Part shown: positions 39,996-55,092 of the stretch, piece by piece
Numbering within the stretch: position 1 is the stretch's first letter
How the letters are laid out: each line of letters starts with the position of its first letter
Assembly: GCF_019090095.1 (NCBI RefSeq)
Contig: NZ_JAGQFP010000002.1
Coordinates: 1,178,001 to 1,242,000 of the forward strand
DNA from: Stutzerimonas stutzeri
GTDB lineage: Bacteria; Pseudomonadota; Gammaproteobacteria; Pseudomonadales; Pseudomonadaceae
Length of the DNA stretch: 64,000 nucleotides
Direction of reading: 5' to 3'
The notes under the pieces: model-generated
Databases searched by the model: none
The model's input: only the letters and a program-made list of their open reading frames with translations
What the model was told of the DNA's origin: nothing
Program-made: the position numbers and the translations under genes

Positions 39996-40018
39996 ATTCC
40001 GGCGACCAATCCCCATCT
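39991..40018 (+). promoter_or_regulatory. sigma-32 heat-shock promoter of dnaK
   Basis: CTTGAA (39991-39996), 14-nt spacer, CCCCATCT (40011-40018). The -35 element contains the grpE stop codon (GCT-TGA). The promoter lies about 75 nt before the dnaK ATG, giving dnaK its own heat-shock start besides read-through from grpE. Confidence 0.88.
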
Positions 40019-40091
40019 GGTAGCCAAGCGTTTTTGTATTACCCGCAGCCGGTAAACAGGCGCGGATCAATCAAAGTTCGGAGAGAAACAC

Positions 40092-42005
40092 ATGGGCAAA
40101 ATTATCGGTATCGACCTGGGAACGACCAACTCCTGCGTCTCGGTTCTGGAAAACGGCAAGGCCAAGGTGATCGAGAACGCCGAAGGCGGCCGCACCACAC
40201 CTTCGATCATTGCGTACTCCAATGATGGCGAAACGCTGGTCGGCCAGTCCGCCAAGCGTCAGGCAGTGACCAACCCGCAGAACACCCTGTATGCGGTCAA
40301 GCGTCTCATCGGTCGTCGTTTCGAAGAGGATGTCGTCCAAAAGGACATCAAGATGGTGCCGTACAGCATCGTCAAGGCTGACAACGGCGACGCCTGGGTC
40401 GAGGTGAAGGGTCAGAAGATGGCCCCGCCGCAAATCAGTGCCGAAGTGCTGAAGAAAATGAAGAAGACCGCCGAAGACTATCTCGGTGAGCCTGTGACCG
40501 AGGCGGTGATCACCGTTCCGGCCTACTTCAACGACAGCCAGCGCCAGGCCACCAAGGACGCCGGTCGCATCGCCGGCCTGGACGTCAAGCGCATCATCAA
40601 CGAGCCGACCGCCGCGGCGCTGGCCTACGGCATGGACAAGGCCAAGGGCGACCACACCGTGATCGTCTATGACCTGGGTGGCGGTACCTTCGACGTGTCG
40701 GTGATCGAGATCGCCGAGGTCGACGGCGAGCATCAGTTCGAAGTATTGGCCACCAACGGCGACACCTTCCTCGGTGGTGAGGACTTCGACATCCGTCTGA
40801 TCGACTACCTCGTCGACGAGTTCAAGAAAGAAACCGGGATGAACCTCAAGGGTGACCCGCTGGCCATGCAGCGCCTGAAGGAAGCGGCCGAGAAGGCCAA
40901 GATCGAGCTGTCCTCCAGCCAGCAGACCGACGTCAACCTGCCGTACATCACCGCAGACTCGACCGGTCCGAAGCATCTGAACGTGAAGATCTCCCGTGCC
41001 AAGCTGGAAGCGCTGGTCGAGGACCTGGTGCAGCGCACCATCGAGCCGTGCCGCATGGCGATGAAGGACGCTGGCATCGACGTCTCCAAGATCGACGACG
41101 TGATCCTGGTGGGCGGCCAGACCCGCATGCCGCTGGTGCAGCAGAAAGTGGCCGAATTCTTCGGCAAGGAAGCGCGCAAGGACGTCAACCCTGACGAAGC
41201 CGTTGCCATGGGGGCCGCGATTCAGGGCGCCGTTCTGGCTGGTGACGTGAAGGACGTGCTGCTGCTCGACGTCAGCCCGCTGACCCTGGGTATCGAAACC
41301 ATGGGCGGCGTGATGACTGCGCTGATCGAAAAGAACACCACCATCCCGACCAAGAAGTCGCAGGTGTTCTCGACGGCCGACGACAACCAGAGCGCCGTGA
41401 CCATTCACGTGCTGCAAGGCGAGCGCAAGCAGGCGGCGCAGAACAAGTCGCTGGGTCGTTTCGACCTGGCCGAGATTCCGCCGGCGCCGCGTGGCGTGCC
41501 GCAGATCGAGGTGACCTTCGATATCGACGCCAACGGCATCCTGCACGTATCGGCGAAGGACAAGGCCACCGGCAAGCATCAGTCCATCGTGATCAAGGCC
41601 AACTCGGGCCTGTCCGAGGAAGAAATCGAGCAGATGGTGCGCGATGCCGAGGCTAACGCCGAGGAAGACCGCAAGTTCGAGGAACTGGTCACCGCGCGCA
41701 ACCAGGGCGATCAACTGGTCCATGCGACTCGCAAGATGCTGACCGAAGCGGGCGACAAAGCCACCGAGGAAGACAAGGCCAGTATCGAGAAGGCCATTGG
41801 CGAGCTGGAAGCGGCGATCAAGGGCGACGACAAGGCCGAGATCGAAGCCAAGATCGCAGCGGTGTCCCAGGCTTCCACGCCGTTGGCGCAGAAGATGTAT
41901 GCCGAGCAGCCGCAGGGTGGCGAAGGCCAGCCGGCTGGCGACAGCGCGCAGGGCGGTGACGACGTGGTCGACGCCGAGTTCGAAGAGGTCAAGGACAACA
42001 AGTAA
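40092..42005 (+). CDS. dnaK: chaperone DnaK (Hsp70)
   Basis: A 637-residue Hsp70. The ATPase domain spans about 1-385 ([15 protein letters not shown] at 6-20, [14 protein letters not shown] near 195, [10 protein letters not shown] near 340). The linker [15 protein letters not shown] leads into the substrate-binding domain, and the C-terminus reads [14 protein letters not shown]. It folds and disaggregates proteins in the cytosol with DnaJ and GrpE and helps control sigma-32. GGAGAGAAAC is the ribosome site. Confidence 0.99.
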   Translation: MGKIIGIDLGTTNSCVSVLENGKAKVIENAEGGRTTPSIIAYSNDGETLVGQSAKRQAVTNPQNTLYAVKRLIGRRFEEDVVQKDIKMVPYSIVKADNGDAWVEVKGQKMAPPQISAEVLKKMKKTAEDYLGEPVTEAVITVPAYFNDSQRQATKDAGRIAGLDVKRIINEPTAAALAYGMDKAKGDHTVIVYDLGGGTFDVSVIEIAEVDGEHQFEVLATNGDTFLGGEDFDIRLIDYLVDEFKKETGMNLKGDPLAMQRLKEAAEKAKIELSSSQQTDVNLPYITADSTGPKHLNVKISRAKLEALVEDLVQRTIEPCRMAMKDAGIDVSKIDDVILVGGQTRMPLVQQKVAEFFGKEARKDVNPDEAVAMGAAIQGAVLAGDVKDVLLLDVSPLTLGIETMGGVMTALIEKNTTIPTKKSQVFSTADDNQSAVTIHVLQGERKQAAQNKSLGRFDLAEIPPAPRGVPQIEVTFDIDANGILHVSAKDKATGKHQSIVIKANSGLSEEEIEQMVRDAEANAEEDRKFEELVTARNQGDQLVHATRKMLTEAGDKATEEDKASIEKAIGELEAAIKGDDKAEIEAKIAAVSQASTPLAQKMYAEQPQGGEGQPAGDSAQGGDDVVDAEFEEVKDNK

Positions 42006-42106
42006 GCCGCGGCTTATGACCTCCATGACCGATAGGGTGGGGCTGTCCTCGTGATGGCCGCCCTGTCCGACCCGTTGCGGTGATGCCGTGACGGGCCTGA
42101 TCGCCG

Positions 42107-42126
42107 CGCGGGGGCTTGCTCCCGCG
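42107..42126 (+). other. hairpin between dnaK and dnaJ
   Basis: GCGGGGGC-TT-GCTCCCGC-type stem-loop in the 164-nt gap, without a following T run. It may be a partial terminator or an mRNA-stability element that lowers dnaJ relative to dnaK. Confidence 0.45.
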
Positions 42127-42169
42127 TCGGCGTGTCTGGAGGGTACGAATTTGAAGGTTCAGGATATTT

Positions 42170-43300
42170 ATGGCCAAACGTGACTATTACGAAGTGCTGG
42201 GTGTCGAGCGCGGCGCCAGCGAGGCGGAGCTGAAAAAGGCTTATCGCCGTCTCGCGATGAAGCACCATCCGGACCGTAATCCCGGAGACAAAGCCGCCGA
42301 AGACGCGTTCAAGGAAGCCAACGAGGCTTACGAGGTGCTGTCCGATGCGAGCAAGCGTCAGGCCTACGATCAGTACGGTCATGCTGGCGTCGATCCGCAG
42401 ATGGGTGCGGGTGCGGGCGGTGCGGGCTATGGCGGAGCCAACTTCTCCGACATCTTCGGCGACGTCTTCAGCGATTTCTTCAGTGGCGCGCGTGGCAGTT
42501 CGCGTGGCGGTGCCCAGCGCGGCAGTGACCTGCGCTACACGCTGGAGCTGGATCTCGAGGAGGCTGTGCGCGGCACCACGGTGACGATTCGTGTGCCGAC
42601 GTTGGTCGAGTGCAAGACCTGTGATGGGTCGGGCGCGAAGAAGGGCACCAGCCCGGTGACCTGTACGACCTGCGGCGGTATTGGCCAGGTGCGTATGCAG
42701 CAGGGCTTCTTCTCCGTACAGCAGACCTGCCCGCGCTGTCATGGCAGCGGCAAGATGATTTCGGACCCCTGCGGCAGCTGCCACGGGCAAGGGCGGGTCG
42801 AGGAGCAGAAGACGCTCTCGGTCAAGGTGCCGCCGGGCGTCGATACCGGAGACCGCATCCGCTTGACTGGCGAAGGCGAGGCGGGCGCGCAGGGTGGCCC
42901 GGCGGGCGACCTGTATGTGGTGGTCAATGTGCGCGAGCACCCGATCTTCCAGCGCGACGGCAAGCATCTGTACTGCGAGGTTCCGATCAGCTTTGCCGAT
43001 GCGGCGCTGGGCGGCGAACTGGAGGTGCCGACGCTGGACGGACGAGTCAAGCTGAAGATTCCCGAGGGCACTCAGACGGGCAAGCAGTTCCGCCTGCGTG
43101 GCAAAGGCGTCGCACCGGTTCGTGGCGGCGCCGCTGGCGATCTGTTGTGCCGAGTCGCGGTGGAAACGCCGGTCAACCTGGGCAAGCGCCAGCGCGAGCT
43201 GCTGGATGAGTTCCGCAAGACGCTGCAGAGCGACAGTTCTCATTCGCCCAAGGCGAGTGGCTGGTTCGAGGGCGTGAAGCGTTTTTTTGGTGATCTGTAA
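42170..43300 (+). CDS. dnaJ: co-chaperone DnaJ (Hsp40)
   Basis: A 376-residue type I Hsp40. The J domain is at about 1-70 with the HPD motif ([12 protein letters not shown]), then a Gly/Phe-rich linker (about 75-115). Four zinc-binding repeats follow: [24 protein letters not shown] and CGSCHGQG (about 145-212). The C-terminal client-binding domains end in [13 protein letters not shown]. It stimulates the DnaK ATPase. It follows dnaK with a 164-nt gap containing a hairpin. Confidence 0.98.
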   Translation: MAKRDYYEVLGVERGASEAELKKAYRRLAMKHHPDRNPGDKAAEDAFKEANEAYEVLSDASKRQAYDQYGHAGVDPQMGAGAGGAGYGGANFSDIFGDVFSDFFSGARGSSRGGAQRGSDLRYTLELDLEEAVRGTTVTIRVPTLVECKTCDGSGAKKGTSPVTCTTCGGIGQVRMQQGFFSVQQTCPRCHGSGKMISDPCGSCHGQGRVEEQKTLSVKVPPGVDTGDRIRLTGEGEAGAQGGPAGDLYVVVNVREHPIFQRDGKHLYCEVPISFADAALGGELEVPTLDGRVKLKIPEGTQTGKQFRLRGKGVAPVRGGAAGDLLCRVAVETPVNLGKRQRELLDEFRKTLQSDSSHSPKASGWFEGVKRFFGDL

Positions 43301-43368
43301 CTCATAGCGGCGAGCACGGTGGCGCCTTTACGGTGCTGCTGTGTTTGCGCTTGCTTGGAGCCGTTTAG

Positions 43369-44175
<807 letters not shown>

Positions 44176-44286
44176 TGCGGTGCCCGCTCGGTGTTGAAGG
44201 GCGATTTCGGCTGGACCTGAAAAGGGCTTTTCTGTAAGCTTTCTGTTTTAGTGTGTCCACTAAAAGTTGCGCAGAAATGACTCAAA

Positions 44287-44326
44287 TAAAAAGCGGGATG
44301 ACCTTCACACGTCATCCCGCTTTTTT
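44287..44326 (+). terminator. strong terminator between dapB and carA
   Basis: GCGGGATGAC (44293-44302), 8-nt loop, GTCATCCCGC (44311-44320), flanked by an A run and six T. The 10-bp perfect stem extends through A-T pairs. It isolates dapB from carA. Just upstream is a separate palindrome, TTTTAGTG-TGTC-CACTAAAA (44247-44266). Confidence 0.95.
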
Positions 44327-44331
44327 ACAAT
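44304..44331 (+). promoter_or_regulatory. possible carA promoter overlapping the dapB terminator
   Basis: TTCACA (44304-44309), 16-nt spacer, TACAAT (44326-44331). The -35 lies mostly in the terminator loop and the -10 just after the T run. Transcription would start near 44338, about 30 nt before the carA start. No experimental support; the match is moderate. Confidence 0.45.
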
Positions 44332-44367
44332 CTGCGCCTGCTCCAGCCTTGATCTTTGGGAGGTCTC

Positions 44368-45516
44368 TTGACTAAGCCAGCCCCTACACCAGCCATTTTG
44401 GCTCTTGCCGATGGCAGCATCTTTCGCGGCGAGTCCATCGGCGCCGATGGGCAAACCGTTGGTGAGGTGGTGTTCAATACCGCCATGACCGGCTATCAGG
44501 AAATCCTTACCGATCCTTCCTATGCCAAGCAGATCGTCACCCTGACGTATCCGCACGTTGGCAACACCGGTACGACACCGGAAGACGCCGAGTCGTGGAA
44601 AGTCTGGGCCGCAGGTCTGGTCATTCGCGACCTGCCGCTGATCTCCAGTAACTGGCGCGACAAGCAATCGCTGCCGGAATACCTCAAAGCCAACGGCACT
44701 ATCGCGATCGCGGGCATCGATACCCGACGTCTGACTCGTATTCTGCGCGAGAAGGGTGCCCAGGACGGCTGCATCCTGGCGGGCGCCGACGCTACTGAAG
44801 AGAAGGCCTTGGAGCTGGCGCGCAGCTTCCCCGGGCTCAAGGGCATGGACCTGGCCAAGGAGGTCAGCGTCAAGGAGCGCTACGAGTGGCGTTCCACCGT
44901 CTGGAACCTGAAGGATGACGGCCACGCCGAGATCCCGGCCAGCGAGCTGCCCTACCATGTCGTCGCCTTCGACTACGGCGTGAAGTACAACATTCTACGC
45001 ATGCTGGTTGCGCGCGGCTGCCGGGTCACCGTGTTGCCTGCGCAGACGCCTGCCAGCGAGGCCCTGGCGCTGAACCCCGATGGCATCTTCCTCGCCAACG
45101 GTCCTGGGGATCCGGAGCCCTGCGATTACGCGATCAAGGCGATCCAGGAAGTCCTTGAAACCGAAGTTCCGGTGTTCGGAATCTGCCTCGGCCATCAGCT
45201 GCTGGCTCTCGCCTCAGGCGCCCAGACGGTGAAAATGCCGAACGGCCATCACGGCGCCAACCATCCGGTTCAGGATCTGGATACCGGCGTGGTGATGATC
45301 ACCAGCCAGAACCACGGTTTTGCCGTGGACGAGGCCAGTCTGCCGGGCAATCTGCGGGCGACTCACAAGTCGCTGTTCGATGGCACGCTGCAAGGTATCG
45401 AGCGTACCGACAAGGTGGCCTTCAGTTTCCAGGGGCATCCTGAGGCGAGTCCCGGCCCGCATGACGTGGCGCCGCTGTTCGACCGCTTCATCGCTGCCAT
45501 GGCCAAGCGCCGCTAA
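44368..45516 (+). CDS. carA: carbamoyl-phosphate synthase small subunit
   Basis: A 382-residue glutamine amidotransferase subunit that passes ammonia to CarB for arginine and pyrimidine synthesis. Class I triad: C273 in [10 protein letters not shown]357 and E359 in [13 protein letters not shown]. The start is TTG at 44368 ([17 protein letters not shown]), with GGGAGG 5-10 nt before it; a TTG four codons earlier lies in the ribosome site itself. carB follows after 30 nt, so they form an operon. Confidence 0.97.
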   Translation: MTKPAPTPAILALADGSIFRGESIGADGQTVGEVVFNTAMTGYQEILTDPSYAKQIVTLTYPHVGNTGTTPEDAESWKVWAAGLVIRDLPLISSNWRDKQSLPEYLKANGTIAIAGIDTRRLTRILREKGAQDGCILAGADATEEKALELARSFPGLKGMDLAKEVSVKERYEWRSTVWNLKDDGHAEIPASELPYHVVAFDYGVKYNILRMLVARGCRVTVLPAQTPASEALALNPDGIFLANGPGDPEPCDYAIKAIQEVLETEVPVFGICLGHQLLALASGAQTVKMPNGHHGANHPVQDLDTGVVMITSQNHGFAVDEASLPGNLRATHKSLFDGTLQGIERTDKVAFSFQGHPEASPGPHDVAPLFDRFIAAMAKRR

Positions 45517-45546
45517 GCCCGCCGAGCACAGAATTCGAGAGAGACC

Positions 45547-48764
<3,218 letters not shown>

Positions 48765-48768
<4 letters not shown>

Positions 48769-49241
48769 CAAAATTTCCCATGACCGTCCAGGGCGCACGC
48801 GCCCTGGAAGAAGAGCTCAAGCACCTGAAAACCGTACTGCGTCCGCAGATTACCCAGGCGATCGCCGAAGCGCGCGAACTGGGGGATCTCAAGGAGAACG
48901 CCGAATACCATGCCGCCCGCGAACAGCAAGGTATGGTGGAGGCACGTATTCGTGACATCGAGGGCCGTCTGCAGAACGCTCAGGTCATCGATGTGGCGAG
49001 CATTCCGCACACCGGCAAGGTGATCTTTGGCACCACCGTCGACATCGCCAACGTCGAAACGGATGAAACCGTGACGTACCAGATCGTCGGTGATGACGAA
49101 TCGGACATCAAACGCGGCAAGTTGTCGGTCAGCTCCCCGATTGCCCGAGCCCTGGTAGGCAAGGAAGAGGGGGACGTGGTGGCAGTCAAGACGCCCAGTG
49201 GCGTGGTCGAGTATGAAATCGTCGAGGTTCGTCATATCTGA
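48765..49241 (+). CDS. greA: transcription elongation factor GreA
   Basis: A 158-residue GreA with an N-terminal coiled coil (about 8-75: [43 protein letters not shown], including the tip acidic pair) and a C-terminal FKBP-like domain. It rescues backtracked RNA polymerase by stimulating transcript cleavage. The 4-nt ATGA overlap with carB implies translational coupling. Confidence 0.98.
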
Positions 49242-49251
49242 TCGGCCTGCA

Positions 49252-49650
49252 ATGCGTGCGGGCGTGATCAGTTGGCAGCTGGCCCAGACATTCTGGGTCG
49301 GCGGCCTCTGGTTGTTGCAGTTCGTAATGCTGCCAGCGCTGGCGAAATTCGGCCTGGCGCCGCTGCTGCTCGAGGAGATCGCGGCTGCCCTTAGGCCATT
49401 ACTGGTGGGGTTCGCGGCGTTCTGTGTGGTGCTTCAGGCTGTGGTGCTGATTCAGATCGGCGGCTTTCGCAGCCTCTGGCGAGACGTGCGCGGGCAGTTG
49501 CTGCTTGCGGTTCTGCTGTTGGCGGCGAGCTATTTCGTGGTGAAGGCCAATGCGGTCGGGTCGACGTACTGGCTGTTGTTCAGCTATCAGGTGATGGGCT
49601 TGTGCGGGCTGCTTCTGGTCCTGCAGGTCGCTCCCGGGCGAGAGCGATAG
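49252..49650 (+). CDS. small four-helix membrane protein, unknown function
   Basis: A 132-residue hydrophobic protein with four predicted membrane segments (near 8-30, 45-67, 78-98 and 106-126). It resembles the DUF4149-type conserved membrane proteins found at this place in pseudomonads. Function unknown. It begins 10 nt after greA, so it is probably in the carAB-greA operon, and it converges with yhbY. Confidence 0.85.
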   Translation: MRAGVISWQLAQTFWVGGLWLLQFVMLPALAKFGLAPLLLEEIAAALRPLLVGFAAFCVVLQAVVLIQIGGFRSLWRDVRGQLLLAVLLLAASYFVVKANAVGSTYWLLFSYQVMGLCGLLLVLQVAPGRER

Positions 49651-49666
49651 CGCAGGGCTCGATGAC

Positions 49667-49978
49667 TCAACCCTGAAAGCGGTGAACGTTCGAGAGTTGC
49701 TTGTTCACTTTCGGATTTTTGCGATAGATCAGCGCCATCTTGCCGATGGACTGCACCAGTTCACAGCCGCCGATCTTGCACAGTTCGTCCATCAGCGCAC
49801 GGCGGTCATCGCGCTCGGTGATTCGCAACTGAACCTTGATGAGCTCATGATCGCTCAGAGCACGTTCCAGTTCGGCTTGAACGCCTTCGGTCAGGCCATT
49901 CTCGGACACGATCAGGACCGGCTTGAGGTGATGGCCGATGGATTTGTACTGTTTCTTCTGCTCGTTGGTGAGCGGCAT
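49667..49978 (-). CDS. yhbY: YhbY-type CRM-domain RNA-binding protein
   Basis: A 103-residue CRS1-YhbY (CRM) domain protein. MPLTNEQKKQYKSIGHHLKPVLIVSENGLTEGV opens the domain, and the GxxG RNA-binding loop appears as CKIGGCELVQSIGKMALIYRKNP. E. coli YhbY associates with the pre-50S ribosome. It is divergent from rlmE, another 50S-maturation gene, with 83 nt between them. Confidence 0.95.
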   Translation of the reverse strand: MPLTNEQKKQYKSIGHHLKPVLIVSENGLTEGVQAELERALSDHELIKVQLRITERDDRRALMDELCKIGGCELVQSIGKMALIYRKNPKVNKQLSNVHRFQG

Positions 49979-50061
49979 AATTCGACCCTTGCGTCAGAAC
50001 CCTTGAAAAACGGCGGCTAGTGTAACTGACACGCCTTGAGCCGCACAGATGAGGTAACAGC

Positions 50062-50712
50062 TTGGCACGCTCCAAGACCAGCCCGCGTTGGCTGAAAGAA
50101 CATTTCGACGACCCCTATGTGAAGATGGCGCAGCGCGATGGCTATCGGTCCCGAGCAAGCTACAAGCTGCTCGAGATTCAGGAGAAGGATCGTATCCTGC
50201 GTCCCGGCATGACGGTCGTCGATCTCGGTGCGGCACCGGGCGGTTGGTCCCAGGTCACCAGTCGTGTGATCGGGGATCGTGGCCGGCTGATCGCATCCGA
50301 TATCCTGCCGATGGATAGCATCGCGGACGTCACGTTCGTGCTTGGGGATTTCACCGAGGACGAGGTATTTGCCGAAATCCTTCAAGCCATCGGCGATACG
50401 CAGGTGGACCTTGTGATTTCCGATATGGCCCCCAATATGAGTGGGGTGAAGGTCGCCGATCAGGCAAAAGCGATGTTCCTGTGCGAGCTGGCGCTGGATC
50501 TGGCCATGCGAGTGTTGCGGCCAGGTGGCGATTTCCTGATCAAGGTGTTTCAGGGGGAGGGCTTCGATGCCTACCTGAAAGAGGTTCGGCAGAATTTCGA
50601 CAAGGTGCAAATGCGCAAGCCGCTATCGTCCAGGGATCGCTCGCGTGAACAGTATCTTCTGGCCCGAGGCTATCGCGCGGCCGGCAACGAGATGTCCGAA
50701 CCGCGGTCCTAA
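50062..50712 (+). CDS. rlmE: 23S rRNA 2'-O-methyltransferase RlmE (FtsJ)
   Basis: A 216-residue SAM methyltransferase that modifies U2552 in the 23S A loop. The SAM motif is [14 protein letters not shown] (near 53-66). The catalytic K-D-K-E tetrad is visible: [29 protein letters not shown] and RSREQYLL. The start is TTG at 50062 ([11 protein letters not shown]), with GAGGTAAC well spaced; no ATG start is possible without losing the N-terminus. ftsH follows. Confidence 0.97.
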   Translation: MARSKTSPRWLKEHFDDPYVKMAQRDGYRSRASYKLLEIQEKDRILRPGMTVVDLGAAPGGWSQVTSRVIGDRGRLIASDILPMDSIADVTFVLGDFTEDEVFAEILQAIGDTQVDLVISDMAPNMSGVKVADQAKAMFLCELALDLAMRVLRPGGDFLIKVFQGEGFDAYLKEVRQNFDKVQMRKPLSSRDRSREQYLLARGYRAAGNEMSEPRS

Positions 50713-50893
50713 CTGCAGTCGAGGAAAAATGCCAGGGCAGGTGCCATTTGCCCGACTTTACCGGCTAGCATGTTTCATATCGGGTTACAGACCAAGCTGC
50801 CCGTTCAGCGACGTTGTGTAGTAAGTTAGGCCGAGAGCGAGATCGGCCGTCATGCAGGCTCCCGACAACAGGCCTGCTCCAGAGGGTAGTGAA

Positions 50894-52813
50894 TTGAACG
50901 ACATGGCGAAAAACCTGATTCTGTGGTTGATCATTGCCGCTGTCCTGGTGACGGTGATGAACAACTTTTCCAGCCCGACCGAGCCGCAGACGCTTAACTA
51001 TTCCGATTTCATCGAGCAGGTGAAGGAAGGGCGAGTCGAGCGCGTGACGGTCGATGGCTATGTCATTACCGGCAAGCGTAGCGACGGCGAGACGTTCAAG
51101 ACGATCCGGCCGGCGATTCAGGACAACGGTTTGATCGGCGACCTGATCAACAACAACGTTGTGATCGAAGGTAAGCAGCCAGAACAGCAGAGCATCTGGA
51201 CGCAGCTATTGGTGGCCAGCTTCCCGATTCTGGTCATCATTGCCGTGTTCATGTTCTTCATGCGCCAGATGCAGGGCGGTGCAGGCGGCAAGGGTGGGCC
51301 CATGAGTTTCGGCAAGAGCAAGGCGCGCCTGCTTTCCGAGGACCAGGTCAAGACCACTTTTGCTGACGTGGCCGGTTGTGACGAGGCCAAAGAAGAAGTC
51401 ACCGAGCTGGTTGAATTTCTTCGCGACCCGGGCAAGTTCCAACGCCTGGGTGGTCGCATCCCGCGAGGCGTGCTGATGGTGGGCTCGCCGGGTACCGGTA
51501 AGACCCTGCTGGCCAAGGCTGTAGCTGGCGAGGCGAAGGTTCCTTTCTTTACGATTTCCGGTTCCGACTTCGTCGAGATGTTCGTCGGTGTCGGCGCCAG
51601 CCGCGTGCGCGACATGTTCGAGCAGGCCAAGAAGCATGCGCCTTGCATCATTTTCATCGACGAAATCGACGCGGTGGGCCGCCACCGTGGCGCTGGTCTG
51701 GGCGGTGGTCATGACGAGCGCGAGCAGACCCTCAACCAGCTGCTGGTGGAGATGGACGGTTTCGAGATGAACGATGGCATCATCGTGATCGCCGCAACCA
51801 ACCGGCCGGACGTGCTCGACCCCGCGCTGTTGCGCCCGGGCCGCTTCGATCGTCAGGTTGTCGTTGGGCTTCCGGATATCCGTGGCCGCGAACAGATCCT
51901 TAAAGTCCATATGCGCAAGGTTCCGCTCGGTGACAGCGTCGAGCCGGCATTGATTGCACGCGGCACGCCCGGATTCTCGGGTGCCGATCTGGCCAACCTG
52001 GTCAATGAGGCTTCGCTGTTCGCCGCCCGCGCCGGTAAGCGCGTGGTTGAGATGAAGGAGTTCGAACTGGCGAAGGACAAGATCATGATGGGCGCTGAGC
52101 GCAAATCCATGGTCATGTCTGAAAAAGAGCGCCTCAATACCGCTTATCACGAAGCGGGTCACGCCATCGTCGGGCGCATCGTGCCGGAGCATGACCCGGT
52201 CTATAAGGTGTCGATCATCCCGCGTGGTCGGGCCCTGGGCGTGACCATGTTCCTCCCGGAAGAGGATCGCTACAGCCTTTCCAAGCGCGCGTTGATCAGC
52301 CAGATCTGCTCGCTGTTCGGTGGTCGTATTGCCGAAGAAATGACGCTTGGCTTCGAGGGAGTGACCACTGGCGCATCTAACGACATCATGCGAGCGACTC
52401 AGTTGGCGCGGAACATGGTCACCAAGTGGGGGCTTTCCGAGAAGCTCGGTCCGCTGATGTATGCCGAGGAAGAGGGCGAAGTGTTCCTGGGTCGAAGCGC
52501 CGGCAGTCAGCACGCCAATGTGTCTGGCGACACGGCAAAGCTGATCGATCTTGAGGTCCGCAGCATCATTGACCAGTGCTATGGCACCGCCAAGCAGATC
52601 CTGGCCGATAATCGCGACAAGCTGGACCTGATGGCTGAGACGCTGATGAAGTACGAAACCATCGACTCTGATCAGATCGACGACATCATGGCTGGCCGAA
52701 CACCTCGCGAGCCGCGTGATTGGCAGGATGGTTCCGGTTCGACGGGAACCCCGGTGCAGCCTGAAAACGGGCGTCCGCAAACGCCGATCGGCGGTCCTGC
52801 CGGCGAGCACTAA
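50894..52813 (+). CDS. ftsH: ATP-dependent zinc metalloprotease FtsH
   Basis: A 639-residue membrane AAA+ protease that degrades membrane proteins and regulators such as sigma-32. TM helices are at about 7-22 and 105-124. Walker A is GSPGTGKT (197-204), with Ser where FtsH normally has Pro (GPPGTGKT). Walker B is [13 protein letters not shown], the SRH is [19 protein letters not shown], and the zinc site is HEAGH. TTG at 50894 (MNDMAKN) is chosen because GAGGG lies 7 nt before it; the ATG at 50903 is the alternative. Confidence 0.97.
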   Translation: MNDMAKNLILWLIIAAVLVTVMNNFSSPTEPQTLNYSDFIEQVKEGRVERVTVDGYVITGKRSDGETFKTIRPAIQDNGLIGDLINNNVVIEGKQPEQQSIWTQLLVASFPILVIIAVFMFFMRQMQGGAGGKGGPMSFGKSKARLLSEDQVKTTFADVAGCDEAKEEVTELVEFLRDPGKFQRLGGRIPRGVLMVGSPGTGKTLLAKAVAGEAKVPFFTISGSDFVEMFVGVGASRVRDMFEQAKKHAPCIIFIDEIDAVGRHRGAGLGGGHDEREQTLNQLLVEMDGFEMNDGIIVIAATNRPDVLDPALLRPGRFDRQVVVGLPDIRGREQILKVHMRKVPLGDSVEPALIARGTPGFSGADLANLVNEASLFAARAGKRVVEMKEFELAKDKIMMGAERKSMVMSEKERLNTAYHEAGHAIVGRIVPEHDPVYKVSIIPRGRALGVTMFLPEEDRYSLSKRALISQICSLFGGRIAEEMTLGFEGVTTGASNDIMRATQLARNMVTKWGLSEKLGPLMYAEEEGEVFLGRSAGSQHANVSGDTAKLIDLEVRSIIDQCYGTAKQILADNRDKLDLMAETLMKYETIDSDQIDDIMAGRTPREPRDWQDGSGSTGTPVQPENGRPQTPIGGPAGEH

Positions 52814-52828
52814 GCTAAGGCTTCGTTA

Positions 52829-53680
52829 ATGACCGATCCGTTGCATCCAACCCGGCTGCCTTGTGGCAGCCGGGTTCTTGATTTTTCGCGCCCGCACGTC
52901 ATGGGCATACTCAACGTGACGCCTGATTCCTTTTCCGACGGCGGCCAGCATGTCGGTGTCGATGCTGCGTTGCGTCATGCCGAGCGAATGGTCGCGGCTG
53001 GCGCGACGTTGATCGACGTCGGGGGGGAGTCAACGCGCCCAGGGGCGCGCGTCGTTTCTCCAATCGAGGAGCTCGAGCGGGTCGCGCCAGTGGTCGAAGC
53101 CATCGCTCGCGAGCTCGACGTGGTGATCTCGGTTGATACCTCAACGCCCGCCGTGATTCGCGAAAGTGCGCGCCTTGGGGCGGGCCTGATCAACGATGTC
53201 CGATCACTCTCTCGTGACGGCGCGCTGGATGCGGCTGCCGATACAGGCCTGCCGGTGTGCTTGATGCACATGCAGGGCGAGCCGGCCACCATGCAGAACG
53301 ACCCGCGCTATGGAGACGTAACGGCCGAGGTGTTGGCATTTCTGCGTGATCGGATGGAGGCTTGCGCGGCCGCGGGCATCGCTGCCGAGCGAATCGTCCT
53401 TGATCCGGGTTTCGGCTTCGCGAAAAACCTATCGCATAATCTCAGTCTGTTTAAGCACATGGGCCAGCTTCATGCGCTGGGCCGGCCCTTGCTGGTCGGT
53501 GTCTCGCGAAAAAGCATGATCGGACAGACGCTGGGGCGCGACGTGGCGCATCGTCTGTCTGGAAGCCTGGCGCTCGCTGCGCTGGCGGTCGCCAATGGAG
53601 CTAGCATTTTGCGCGTACATGACGTCGCGGAAACTGTCGATGTGGTTCGAATGATTGCCGCGGTACAAGCGGCCGAATAG
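52829..53680 (+). CDS. folP: dihydropteroate synthase
   Basis: A 283-residue TIM-barrel enzyme that joins p-aminobenzoate to dihydropterin diphosphate in folate synthesis, the sulfonamide target. Both signatures are present: [18 protein letters not shown] (about 23-40) and [14 protein letters not shown] (about 63-76). Others are [16 protein letters not shown] and GVSRKSMIG. It begins 15 nt after ftsH and ends 8 nt before glmM. Confidence 0.98.
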   Translation: MTDPLHPTRLPCGSRVLDFSRPHVMGILNVTPDSFSDGGQHVGVDAALRHAERMVAAGATLIDVGGESTRPGARVVSPIEELERVAPVVEAIARELDVVISVDTSTPAVIRESARLGAGLINDVRSLSRDGALDAAADTGLPVCLMHMQGEPATMQNDPRYGDVTAEVLAFLRDRMEACAAAGIAAERIVLDPGFGFAKNLSHNLSLFKHMGQLHALGRPLLVGVSRKSMIGQTLGRDVAHRLSGSLALAALAVANGASILRVHDVAETVDVVRMIAAVQAAE

Positions 53681-53688
53681 GGACTTTT

Positions 53689-55026
53689 ATGGGTAGAAAA
53701 TATTTTGGCACCGATGGTATTCGTGGCCATGTGGGCCAGTTTCCGATTACACCGGACTTCATGCTCAAGCTGGGGTGGGCGGCCGGGATGGCCTTTCGCA
53801 AGCATGGCAAGTGCCGAATCCTGATCGGGAAGGACACCCGTATCTCCGGTTATATGTTCGAGTCCGCGTTGCAGGCAGGGCTTTCTGCGGCCGGTGCCGA
53901 TGTGCTGTTGCTCGGGCCCATGCCTACGCCTGCGGTGGCCTATCTGACTCGAACGTTTCATGCCGACGCGGGCATCGTGATCAGCGCCTCGCACAATCCT
54001 CATCACGACAACGGCATCAAGTTCTTCTCCGGTCGGGGCACGAAGCTGCCGGACGAGGTTGAGCTGATGATCGAGGAGCTGCTGGATACGCCGATGACGG
54101 TCGTGGAGTCGGCGCAACTCGGCAAGGCGTCCCGAATCAACGATGCCGCAGGTCGCTACATCGAGTTCTGCAAGAGCAGCGTTCCCACCAGTACCGATTT
54201 CTCTGGCATGAAGGTCGTGCTTGATTGTGCTCATGGCGCTACCTACAAGGTGGCACCCAGCGTCTTCCGCGAGCTTGGCGCTGAGGTGGTGGTGACTGCC
54301 GCGCAGCCGGACGGCCTGAACATCAACGCCGACGTGGGCTCCACGCATGTGGCGCAGTTGCAGAAAGCTGTGGTCGAGCAGGGGGCTGATCTCGGGATCG
54401 CCTTCGATGGCGATGGCGATCGCGTCATGATGGTCGATCATACCGGCGCCCAGGTTGACGGCGACGAGCTGCTCTACATCATCGCTACCGATCTTCAGGA
54501 TCGTGGGCGCCTGACGGGCGGCGTGGTTGGCACGCTGATGAGCAATCTCGGGCTTGAGCTGGCCTTGAAGGATCGCGATATTCCGTTCGTGCGCGCCAAG
54601 GTCGGTGACCGCTACGTGATGGCGGAGATGCTTGAGCGTGACTGGGTGCTGGGCGGCGAAAACTCGGGGCATATTGTCTGCGCGCAACATGTTTCGACCG
54701 GCGACGCTATTATCGCGGCGCTGCAAGTTGTGCTCGCCCTGAGGCGGCGTGGCCACAGCCTGGCCCAAGAGCGCCTGGTTTGGAAAAAATGCCCGCAGGT
54801 GCTCATCAACGTACGTTTCGCTGGCGACAAAGACCCTATTTCCCACCCGCAGGTGCAGGCGGTGTGTGACAGCGTCACGGGACGCATGGCTGGCCGCGGT
54901 CGTGTGCTGCTGCGCAAGTCGGGTACAGAGCCTTTGGTAAGGGTCATGGTCGAGGGTGACGACGAGGAACAGGTCCGTTCCTATGCCGAAGAGCTGGCGA
55001 ATGCAGTCACTGAAGTTTGTGCGTGA
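53689..55026 (+). CDS. glmM: phosphoglucosamine mutase
   Basis: A 445-residue alpha-D-phosphohexomutase that makes glucosamine-1-phosphate for UDP-GlcNAc. The catalytic phosphoserine is S101 in [12 protein letters not shown]. The metal loop is [13 protein letters not shown], the sugar-binding loop GGENSGHI, and the phosphate loop [15 protein letters not shown] near the C-terminus. It is 8 nt after folP, in the usual ftsH-folP-glmM order. Confidence 0.98.
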   Translation: MGRKYFGTDGIRGHVGQFPITPDFMLKLGWAAGMAFRKHGKCRILIGKDTRISGYMFESALQAGLSAAGADVLLLGPMPTPAVAYLTRTFHADAGIVISASHNPHHDNGIKFFSGRGTKLPDEVELMIEELLDTPMTVVESAQLGKASRINDAAGRYIEFCKSSVPTSTDFSGMKVVLDCAHGATYKVAPSVFRELGAEVVVTAAQPDGLNINADVGSTHVAQLQKAVVEQGADLGIAFDGDGDRVMMVDHTGAQVDGDELLYIIATDLQDRGRLTGGVVGTLMSNLGLELALKDRDIPFVRAKVGDRYVMAEMLERDWVLGGENSGHIVCAQHVSTGDAIIAALQVVLALRRRGHSLAQERLVWKKCPQVLINVRFAGDKDPISHPQVQAVCDSVTGRMAGRGRVLLRKSGTEPLVRVMVEGDDEEQVRSYAEELANAVTEVCA

Positions 55027-55092
55027 TTGACGCTTGCCAGGTCTGCTTTGGTTGAGTACCATCTGCGCCCACTTTGACCGATGAGGTAAAGC

